Shown in pieces: positions 25,217 to 33,294 of a stretch of 37,781 nucleotides of DNA. How positions within the stretch are numbered: position 1 is the first letter of the stretch; every line of letters begins with the position of its first letter. The notes below the pieces were generated by a model. It had not been told where the DNA came from. It did not search any database and was given only the letters and a program-made list of their open reading frames with translations. The translations under genes and the position numbers were made by a program. The stretch is taken from positions 1 through 37,781 of the forward strand of contig JAOINB010000015.1 of assembly GCA_028139135.1 (NCBI GenBank). The letters run 5' to 3'. Origin of the DNA: Betaproteobacteria bacterium (GTDB lineage Bacteria; Pseudomonadota; Gammaproteobacteria; Burkholderiales; Burkholderiaceae_A).

Positions 25217-26890
25217 ATAAATCACGATCCGACGAATTTTATCGAACAGATTATTCAAAAAGAGCTAAATAATGGAGTGGTTGATAATATTGTAACCAGG
25301 TTTCCTCCTGAACCCAACGGTTACCTTCACTTCGGTCATGCTAAAGCTATTTGTTTGAATTTTGGTTTGGCAAAAAAGTTTAATGGTATTTGCCACTTAA
25401 GAATGGATGACACTAATCCGGAAAAAGAAACGGATGAATTTGTTGATTCAATCGTAAAATCAGTTCGTTGGTTGGGTTTTGATTACGGTGATCATCTGTA
25501 TTACGCGAGTGATTATTTCGATACTTTCTTTGAGTGTGCTAAAGCATTCATTCGGAATAATTTGGCTTATGTAGACTCGCAAAATAATCAGCAAATTCGA
25601 GAGAATCGAGGAACACTCATTCAACCTGGCTTTGACTCAAAGTTTAGAGACAGAAGTGTAGATGAGAACTTGGAAATTTTCGAGAAAATGAAAACAGGCT
25701 TATTTCAGGCGGGAGAGCACGTACTTCGGGCTAAGATAGACATGAAATCGCCTAATTTAAATATGCGAGACCCGATTTTATATAAAATTAGACACGTCCA
25801 ACACCATAGGCAGGGAGATAAGTGGTGTGTTTACCCACTCTACGATTTTGCTCACCCGTTATCCGACGCGATTGAAAAAATCACTCATTCTATTTGCACA
25901 CTAGAATTTGAAGACCATAGGCCTATTTACAATTGGGTTGTAAAAAGTGCTGGTTTTTGCGGCTTTTTTAAGAATCAAGTTCTCCCAAGACAATTCGAGT
26001 TTGCAAGGCTAAATATCGAAAGTTTAGTCTTATCTAAAAGAAAGTTAACTCAAGTTGTGGATACGAAGATAGTAAAAAATTGGAGTGATCCCAGAATGCC
26101 GACATTAGAGGGTGCAAAAACACGCGGATATCCTCCTGAGGGCTTCATAAAATTTAACCAACTCATTGGCGTTACTAAATCTGCCTCAACGATAGAGCAA
26201 GGACTACTAGAGGAATGCATGAGAGAGCATTTAAACAAGACTGTGAAAAGAAAAATTTGCGTGATTTCCCCGTTGAGAATGGTTATAGAAAATGTTGAAG
26301 AAAATTTTTCTGAAGACTGCGTTGTCCGCAATCATCCTCAAGATAAAAGTTTGGGTGAAAGAATAGTGCAGTTCGGAAAACATTTATACATTGAAAGATC
26401 TGACTTTCAAGTCAACCCAGCTAAAGATTTTTTTAGGTTAAGGCCTGGCGGGCTTGTAAGGCTCAAATATGCCTTTGTTGCTGAATGCACTGGCTATGAG
26501 GAAAAAGACGGATTAATTACATCCGTAACTGTTAAGATTTTCAAAGATTCGAAAAGTGGTACTAGTGGTTCAAACAACTACAAAGTAAAAGGAAATATTC
26601 ATTGGTTGAATGAATCCACTGCAAAAACTTGTATTCTTCGCATATACCACAACTTATTTACAAAAAATTCAGGGAGCTTGAACCAAACTCTTGATGAAGA
26701 GATGGTTTTAAACAAGGACTCTTTAGAGACTATTTCTGCATTCATTGAGCAATCCGCTGTAAATGAGGAACTAGGAACCCCATTCCAATTTGAAAGACAT
26801 GGATATTTTATTTTGGCAAATAAAACAAACAAAAATAGAGTCGAGTTTGGGAAAATAATCTCACTTAAAGATAGTTGGAAAAAATGCTAA
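25217..26890 (+). CDS. glnS: glutaminyl-tRNA synthetase
   Basis: Class I synthetase that charges tRNA-Gln. Read from ATA at 25217 it has 557 residues, like the 554 of E. coli, and begins NHDPTNFIEQIIQKELNNG, matching the family's TNFIRQIIDEDL start. The conventional GTG at 25277 would give 537 residues and lose this block. The HIGH motif reads HFGH (residues 38-41, in PPEPNGYLHFGHAK). The KMSKS-like motif reads VLSKRKL. MDDTNPEKE, YDFAHPLSDAIE and HSICTLEFEDHRPIYNW are family signatures. The C-terminal anticodon-binding beta-barrels are complete. The start assignment is the unusual point; the identity is secure. Confidence 0.94.
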   Translation: MNHDPTNFIEQIIQKELNNGVVDNIVTRFPPEPNGYLHFGHAKAICLNFGLAKKFNGICHLRMDDTNPEKETDEFVDSIVKSVRWLGFDYGDHLYYASDYFDTFFECAKAFIRNNLAYVDSQNNQQIRENRGTLIQPGFDSKFRDRSVDENLEIFEKMKTGLFQAGEHVLRAKIDMKSPNLNMRDPILYKIRHVQHHRQGDKWCVYPLYDFAHPLSDAIEKITHSICTLEFEDHRPIYNWVVKSAGFCGFFKNQVLPRQFEFARLNIESLVLSKRKLTQVVDTKIVKNWSDPRMPTLEGAKTRGYPPEGFIKFNQLIGVTKSASTIEQGLLEECMREHLNKTVKRKICVISPLRMVIENVEENFSEDCVVRNHPQDKSLGERIVQFGKHLYIERSDFQVNPAKDFFRLRPGGLVRLKYAFVAECTGYEEKDGLITSVTVKIFKDSKSGTSGSNNYKVKGNIHWLNESTAKTCILRIYHNLFTKNSGSLNQTLDEEMVLNKDSLETISAFIEQSAVNEELGTPFQFERHGYFILANKTNKNRVEFGKIISLKDSWKKC

Positions 26891-27861
26891 TTGTTTGTGA
26901 CAAAGATTATAAGGTTTCTGGAAAGCTCAAAATTAGAGAAGAGCGAGAACCCAATCCAAATGATGAAGAAGTACTTATTAGAGTAAAATCGTTTGGAATT
27001 AACCGTCCGGACCTATTACAAAAAAAAGGGCTGTACTCTCCTCCTGCAAGCGCTTCAAAAATCTTAGGCTTAGAATGCAGTGGGTTTGTAGAAAAGACTG
27101 GAAAAAAAGTCAAAGGAATAAAAGAGGGGGATACAGTTTGTGCTCTAACTGCCGGAGGAGCATATGCGGAAAAAGTTTCTGTTCACCATTGGCACTGCTT
27201 TGACATACCGAAAAATTTAGCCTTTTCAGAGGCTGCAGTTTTGCCTGAAGTATTTATGACATGTTGGGCTAATATTTTTGAGCTCGGTTTCTTAAAACAA
27301 GGGGATTCTATTCTTATTCATGGAGGAAATAGCGGAATTGGTTGTGCCGCAATTCAGCTAGCGAAATGGGCTGGAGCAACTGTCATCTGTTCGGTTCGAA
27401 CAGAGGAGAAAAAAATTTTTTGCGAAGCACTAGGCTGTACAAGTGTTATAAATACCGAAAAAGACGATTTTGTAGAGTATGTTCAGAAAAAGTTTCCATC
27501 GAAAATAAATGTAATACTTGACATGATTGGTGGCGAATTTACCCAAAAAAATCTCAGATGTCTTGGAGAATACGGAAGGCTAGTACAAATTGCTTTTTTA
27601 AAGGGCCAATTCCCGAAAGTTGATCTCATGCAAATTATGAAAAAAAGGCTGGTTGTTACTGGATCTACTCTACGCGCTAGAAGCGATAGAGAAAAAAAAA
27701 GAATCGCAGACCAACTAAAAGAAAATATTTGGCCAGAGATTGAAAGTGGAAATATAAAACCATGCCTCAATAAAGAGTATCAGTTGTCAGAGATTAATGG
27801 AGCGCACGAATATATGGAAAACTCCATGCTAATGGGGAAGATCGCTGTGACCATACCGTAA
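26884..27861 (+). CDS. quinone oxidoreductase-family (MDR) protein
   Basis: A zinc-free medium-chain dehydrogenase/reductase of about 325 residues, probably an NADPH:quinone or enone reductase. The N-terminal GroES-like part has NRPDLLQKKGLYSPP and ILGLECSGFVE. The nucleotide fold shows ILIHGGNSGIGCAAIQLAKWAGATVI, typical of the quinone reductase and PIG3-like subgroup. Zinc ligands of true alcohol dehydrogenases are absent. The C-terminus HEYMENSMLMGKIAVTIP is typical. The ATG at 26884 overlaps the glnS stop by seven bases; a TTG at 26875 would add three residues. The substrate is not known. Confidence 0.86.
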   Translation: MLIVCDKDYKVSGKLKIREEREPNPNDEEVLIRVKSFGINRPDLLQKKGLYSPPASASKILGLECSGFVEKTGKKVKGIKEGDTVCALTAGGAYAEKVSVHHWHCFDIPKNLAFSEAAVLPEVFMTCWANIFELGFLKQGDSILIHGGNSGIGCAAIQLAKWAGATVICSVRTEEKKIFCEALGCTSVINTEKDDFVEYVQKKFPSKINVILDMIGGEFTQKNLRCLGEYGRLVQIAFLKGQFPKVDLMQIMKKRLVVTGSTLRARSDREKKRIADQLKENIWPEIESGNIKPCLNKEYQLSEINGAHEYMENSMLMGKIAVTIP

Positions 27862-27864
27862 ATT

Positions 27865-30800
27865 ATGCAAGAACATATCACAGTAAAAGGGGCGTATGAA
27901 CATAACCTGAAAAATGTTTCAATTAAAATTCCCATTAATAGAATTACAGTAGTGACTGGGCTTTCTGGTTCGGGCAAGAGTAGTTTAGTAATTGATACTA
28001 TAAGCAGTGAGGGTAAAAGAAGGTACATCGAAACTTTCTCATCGTATGCTAGACAATTCTTAGACAGAGTAGATAAACCAAAAATTGAAGAAATCAATGG
28101 ATTACTACCGTCTATAGCAATCGAACAGGTAAATCCTGTAAAAACGTCTCGTTCTACCGTTGGGACGATGACTGAACTCTCCGATTATTTTAAACTGCTT
28201 TTTTCAAGAGCGGCGAAGTTGTTCTGCGAAAAATGCAGCAAAGAAATAAAAAGAGATAGCATTGAGGAGCTTGCTGACTTTGTCAAAAAATTCAAAGGAA
28301 AAAAGATTGCGGTAATCTTTAGTGTAAAAAAACCTACGAAATTTTCCAACGAAGAGTTTCAAACATGGATGTCCTCTCAGGGTTTTACAAAAATTTTTTC
28401 TCGGAGCAGAACTATTGTAAAAGTAGTAGCTGGAAGATTTGCTATAACAAATAAAATCAATACTGGAGAAATTATTGAAGCTTTGGAACTAGCAAGTAAA
28501 CTGGGGAAAAATTATTTTGAAATCGTAGATCTTGAAACTATGGACGTATTACGGAAATGCGTCACGATATTTGCATGTCCAACATGTAAAATTTCATACA
28601 AAAGACCGCGGCCTGCATTATTTTCATTCAACTCTCCAATAGGAGCATGTGATGCATGCAAGGGATTTGGTAAAACAATCGGACTTGATTCGTCTCTTAT
28701 AATTCCTGATGAGAAAATGAGTCTTCGAGAGGGGGCTATAAAACCGTTTAATACAGAAGCTTACAAAAAATATAAATCCAATCTGTTGAAGTGTTCAGAA
28801 GAAGAAGGTGTACCTATCGATATACCATATCAAAAACTAAGTGCAAAACAAAAAAAATGGATTCTGGAAGGCTCGCATGGAAAGAGTGAATTTGCCAAAT
28901 CAAACTGGAGAGGTGTTTACTCTTTTTTTACAAAAATGGAAAAGAAATCTTATAGAATGCATGTCCGTGTGTTTCTCTCGAGATACAGATCATATGATGA
29001 CTGTCAGAAGTGCGAAGGGAAGAGACTGAAAAAAGAGCCGCTCAATTGGAAAGTTAGGGAAAAAGATATTCATGAATGGTCTTGTTTGGAATTAGCAGAT
29101 GTGGAATCAGAGATTAAGCTTTTTTTGAAAGAAATAAATCAAAGTAACCTCTCTTCTGGAAAAATTAAAGCTACAACTCTTATCCTTGACGAGATAAAAA
29201 ATAGATTGAGCTATCTGAATCAGGTCGGATTAAATTACCTGAGATTAGACAGACAATCTAGAACACTGTCAGGAGGCGAGGTTCAAAGAATTAATTTAAC
29301 GACGGCTCTTGGGTCATCACTTACGAATACGCTTTTTATTTTAGACGAACCCTCTACCGGATTACATCATAAAGACATAAGTAACCTTGTTAATGTTATT
29401 AAAGAACTAAAGAACATGGGTAACACGATTCTCATAGTAGAGCATGACAGCAAGATGATTTCCGAAGCTGATATGATTTTCGAAGTGGGTCCTGGACCTG
29501 GAGAAAAGGGAGGGAAAATTTGCTTCAGTGGATCGTACGATAGTCTATTACTATCAAATACTGTTACCGGGAAATTTCTTCGAAAGAAAGGTTTGCTGAA
29601 GAAAAAAAGTAGCAAATTAAAACGAGGAACTGAATATGTTGAGATGCGTAAGATTAAAAGCAATAATCTTAAAAATATTGATATAAGATTTCCAAAAAAT
29701 AAGCTAACCTGTATCACCGGTATTTCGGGAAGTGGAAAATCCACCCTCGTTGAAAATATTATTTTTCCCGCTTTGTCCCGCTCAATTGGTAGGTTAGAAC
29801 CAATCAAGGGGACTTTCTCTGGACTCTCAGGACATGAAGGTTTTTTTGATGTAGTTTATGCAAGTCAAAAAGGTCTCCAAAAGAATTCTAGATCTAACGC
29901 TGCTTTGTATATCGGAGTGTTCACTCCCATTAGAGAACTCTTTGCTAGACTTGAGGAATCGAAAGCTAGAAAGTATACGGGCAGTCATTTTAGCTTTAAT
30001 TCGAATCTTGGAAGATGTAGTTCCTGCGATGGAACAGGTTATGAGGAAATCGAACTTCAGTTTTTATCCGATATTTCTTTAGAGTGTGTTAGCTGCAAAG
30101 GACAAAGATATAAGAATGCCATCTTAGAGATCAAGCTAAGGGGACACTCCATTTATGATGTTTTGAATCTAACTGTCTCTGAGGCTTACGCTTTTTTTAT
30201 TGAATATGACAATATAAAAGACAAACTACAGCAATTAATAACTGTAGGGCTTGATTATCTTAAAATTGGACAATCAATATCTACATTGTCCGGTGGAGAA
30301 TTACAGAGGCTTAAAATAGCCGAGCATTTGAACTCAAAAAAAAGATCAGTCGAATCAAACAAGTCTATCTTATTCATCTTTGATGAACCAACGACTGGAC
30401 TTCACCTTGCAGATGTAGAAAAACTTGTGTTTGCACTTGAAAAACTCTTAGATGAGGGACATACGGTCGTCGTAATTGAACACTGTTTGGAATTTATTTC
30501 ATGCGCCGACTGGATAATCGAGCTCGGTCCTGGAGCAGGTGTAAACGGAGGCAAAGTACTGATACAAAATACTCTTTCACAACTCACGCAGACAAAAACG
30601 AATACTGGTTTAGCATTAAATGAACTTCTAACAAACCAATCAATAAAGACTAAAACCTCGGTACTAAAAAAGAATATTGATTTGGAGAAAAAAGAAATAT
30701 TCATTGAAAATGCTCGTGAAAATAATTTATCAAACCTATCGATAAAAATACCACTTAACAAGATTGTTGTTATTACCGGTGTCTCTGGTAGTGGGAAATC

Positions 30801-33294
30801 TACTCTAGCGTTCGATATCTTGTACGCAGAGGGAAGAAGAAGGTACTTGGAATCACTAAATGCATATGCTCGACAATTTATTCAACCAGCATCAAGACCT
30901 GATTTTGACCGCCTGACAACTATACCTCCAACTGTTGCTGTTGAGCAGCGAGTAACACGGGGCGGTTTAAAAAGTACCGTTGGAACATTGACTGAAATTT
31001 CTCACTTTTTAAGAGTGCTATATGTAGCTATCGGAAAGCAATTTTGCCCTGATTGCAATCAATCTGTAAACGCACAAACTGATTTACAGATAATTGAAAC
31101 CATATTCAAATCAATGAAAAATAAGAAGGTAAAGCTTTTTGCACCTCTTGTAAAAAAGAGAAAAGGAACATATAAGGAACTAGCTAAATGGGCACTCACA
31201 AGGAACTACAATTATATACGAGTAGATAATATTCTTTATGAGGTAAAACATTTTCCTGATTTGGAAAGGTATAAAGAACATTCTATTGAGTTGCACATCA
31301 CAGACATGGTTATTAAATCAAACAACACAGAATGGATCCAGGAAAAAATTAGAGAAGGGCTTGATATTGGCAAAGGACAGATTGAGTTAGAGGTTGCTAA
31401 TCATGTTAAACCCAATAAAACTGAGAAATTTGCAAAGAGTCAAAATTTCTTATTTTCCTTAAATAGAAATTGTCCAACGTGTGAGCGAGCATTTGATGAT
31501 CTTGACCCAAGGATGTTTTCATTCAACTCTAAACTAGGATGGTGCTCTTCATGTTTAGGAACAGGAAGGAAAATTACAACAGGAGTTTATGACGAAAATG
31601 AATTAAACCCAGATAATGACAAATTAATAGCAGAAAACCAATCTTCGTCCATGAGCAGTGAAGTTTGTTATAGTTGTAATGGAGATAGAATTAATCCAGT
31701 ATCCAGATTCGTTCGTGTTAACGAATCTTCAATTTCTGCTTTATCGAATATTCCGATTAATAACTTGTATGAGTGGATTAAAGCCCTACCATCTCTACTA
31801 AACTCTAGAGAGCGAAAGATTTCAAAAAAAATAACATCTGAATTAGAATCCAGATTGAGTTTTCTAATTAGAGTTGGTTTAAGTTACCTCACACTGAATC
31901 GAAGTGCTCCCACCCTTTCAGGAGGAGAACTTCAGAGAATTAAACTTGCTGCTCAGTTAGGCTCAAATCTCAACGGTGTTTGTTATGTCCTCGATGAACC
32001 CACCATAGGTCTTCATCCGAGAGATAATCGGGTACTACTCCAAGCAATTGAGGAATTAAAAGAAAGAGGTAATTCTGTCGTGATTATTGAGCATGATATT
32101 GAAACTATCTTAAAAGCAGATTATGTGATAGATATTGGTCCAGGCGCAGGAGAATTTGGCGGAAAAATTGTTGCCCACGGAACGCCTCAGTCAATTAAAA
32201 AAAATAAATCCTCGTTAACTGGAAAATATTTACGAACATCCAGCAAAGCCAAAATCTTAAAAAAATCCCCTACAAAAGAGTTTCTGATAATAGAGGGGGC
32301 ATATCTTAATAATTTGAAAAATATTAACGCTCGGTTTGCATTAAATAAGTTAAATGTACTTACCGGAGTATCTGGAAGCGGAAAATCCTCTCTTTTAAAG
32401 GGAGTTCTTACGAGAAATATTAGAGAACTTTTAGGCAACAGAACAAATTCGGATGATAGACCAGTACCAGAATTTTTCTTTTGTCATAGAATAGTAAATT
32501 GGGAAAGGTTTGATAAAATCTTAGAAGTGGACCAATCCCCTATAGGAAAAACTCCTCGATCAACACCTTCAACGTATATTAATATCTGGGATGATATCAG
32601 AAGAATTTTTGCTGAAACTAACGGAGCAAAAACGAAAGGTTGGAATGCTTCGTACTTTTCCTATAACTCTGGTGATGGGCGATGTCAGACTTGCAAGGGA
32701 CTAGGAGTAGAAAGTGTTCAGATGAACTTCCTTCCGAATGTCTCGACAAAGTGCGAATCATGTGATGGGAATAGGTTTGAGCATGAAATTAGATCGGTCC
32801 TTTGGCAGGGAAAAAGTATTTCTGACGTACTTAATATGAGCGTAGAAGCGGCTTGTACATTTTTTGCTAATCACAGAAAAATTAGTAAGGGATTACAATT
32901 AATGTCTGACTTTGGATTGGGTTATCTTAGACTAGGGCAACCTAGTTCAACTCTATCTGGAGGTGAAGCACAACGATTGAAACTAATAGCAGAACTTCAA
33001 AAAGCAAAAAGTTCTGAAAAAACACTTTATGTGTTTGATGAACCAACTATTGGATTACATATGGCAGATGTGAAAAATCTCATATCAATCCTGAAGAAAC
33101 TTGTTGAAACGGGTAATACAATAGTTATTATCGAGCATAATACCGATATATGGACGGAAGCTGATTGGATAATTGAACTAGGACCTGAGGGCGGAAACAA
33201 TGGAGGTTTTCTTGTTTCGGGAGATACGCCAATTAAAGTCAAAAATAAAAAAACGCCAACGGGAACAATTTTAAAAGATTTATTTATAAATTAA
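27865..33294 (+). CDS. uvrA: double-length excinuclease ABC subunit A
   Basis: Damage-recognition ATPase of nucleotide excision repair. At 1809 residues it is twice the usual ~940 and consists of two consecutive UvrA units, i.e. four ABC modules. The Walker A motifs are G32-LSGSGKSS, G619-ISGSGKST, G972-VSGSGKST and G1501-VSGSGKSS. Each module has its own signature (LSGGEVQR, LSGGELQR, LSGGELQR, LSGGEAQR) and Walker B (LDEPSTGLH, FDEPTTGLH, LDEPTIGLH, FDEPTIGLH). All four zinc fingers are intact (for example CPTCKISY...CDACKGFG, and CQTCKGLG...CESCDGNRF). Both halves keep the DNA- and UvrB-binding insertion. Such 'dimeric form' UvrA is known in Chlamydia and some proteobacteria. It starts three bases after the oxidoreductase stop and ends overlapping valS tail-to-tail by 11 bp. 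Confidence 0.94.
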   Translation: MQEHITVKGAYEHNLKNVSIKIPINRITVVTGLSGSGKSSLVIDTISSEGKRRYIETFSSYARQFLDRVDKPKIEEINGLLPSIAIEQVNPVKTSRSTVGTMTELSDYFKLLFSRAAKLFCEKCSKEIKRDSIEELADFVKKFKGKKIAVIFSVKKPTKFSNEEFQTWMSSQGFTKIFSRSRTIVKVVAGRFAITNKINTGEIIEALELASKLGKNYFEIVDLETMDVLRKCVTIFACPTCKISYKRPRPALFSFNSPIGACDACKGFGKTIGLDSSLIIPDEKMSLREGAIKPFNTEAYKKYKSNLLKCSEEEGVPIDIPYQKLSAKQKKWILEGSHGKSEFAKSNWRGVYSFFTKMEKKSYRMHVRVFLSRYRSYDDCQKCEGKRLKKEPLNWKVREKDIHEWSCLELADVESEIKLFLKEINQSNLSSGKIKATTLILDEIKNRLSYLNQVGLNYLRLDRQSRTLSGGEVQRINLTTALGSSLTNTLFILDEPSTGLHHKDISNLVNVIKELKNMGNTILIVEHDSKMISEADMIFEVGPGPGEKGGKICFSGSYDSLLLSNTVTGKFLRKKGLLKKKSSKLKRGTEYVEMRKIKSNNLKNIDIRFPKNKLTCITGISGSGKSTLVENIIFPALSRSIGRLEPIKGTFSGLSGHEGFFDVVYASQKGLQKNSRSNAALYIGVFTPIRELFARLEESKARKYTGSHFSFNSNLGRCSSCDGTGYEEIELQFLSDISLECVSCKGQRYKNAILEIKLRGHSIYDVLNLTVSEAYAFFIEYDNIKDKLQQLITVGLDYLKIGQSISTLSGGELQRLKIAEHLNSKKRSVESNKSILFIFDEPTTGLHLADVEKLVFALEKLLDEGHTVVVIEHCLEFISCADWIIELGPGAGVNGGKVLIQNTLSQLTQTKTNTGLALNELLTNQSIKTKTSVLKKNIDLEKKEIFIENARENNLSNLSIKIPLNKIVVITGVSGSGKSTLAFDILYAEGRRRYLESLNAYARQFIQPASRPDFDRLTTIPPTVAVEQRVTRGGLKSTVGTLTEISHFLRVLYVAIGKQFCPDCNQSVNAQTDLQIIETIFKSMKNKKVKLFAPLVKKRKGTYKELAKWALTRNYNYIRVDNILYEVKHFPDLERYKEHSIELHITDMVIKSNNTEWIQEKIREGLDIGKGQIELEVANHVKPNKTEKFAKSQNFLFSLNRNCPTCERAFDDLDPRMFSFNSKLGWCSSCLGTGRKITTGVYDENELNPDNDKLIAENQSSSMSSEVCYSCNGDRINPVSRFVRVNESSISALSNIPINNLYEWIKALPSLLNSRERKISKKITSELESRLSFLIRVGLSYLTLNRSAPTLSGGELQRIKLAAQLGSNLNGVCYVLDEPTIGLHPRDNRVLLQAIEELKERGNSVVIIEHDIETILKADYVIDIGPGAGEFGGKIVAHGTPQSIKKNKSSLTGKYLRTSSKAKILKKSPTKEFLIIEGAYLNNLKNINARFALNKLNVLTGVSGSGKSSLLKGVLTRNIRELLGNRTNSDDRPVPEFFFCHRIVNWERFDKILEVDQSPIGKTPRSTPSTYINIWDDIRRIFAETNGAKTKGWNASYFSYNSGDGRCQTCKGLGVESVQMNFLPNVSTKCESCDGNRFEHEIRSVLWQGKSISDVLNMSVEAACTFFANHRKISKGLQLMSDFGLGYLRLGQPSSTLSGGEAQRLKLIAELQKAKSSEKTLYVFDEPTIGLHMADVKNLISILKKLVETGNTIVIIEHNTDIWTEADWIIELGPEGGNNGGFLVSGDTPIKVKNKKTPTGTILKDLFIN

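Noticed and set aside
29367-29807. 146-codon minus-strand open frame inside uvrA
   Set aside because: It mirrors the conserved second Walker region of uvrA; similar antisense frames recur opposite the other UvrA modules, as expected from internal homology.
27865-33294. Repeated similar DNA blocks that might suggest a repeat array
   Set aside because: They are diverged ABC modules of one UvrA protein, not an array.
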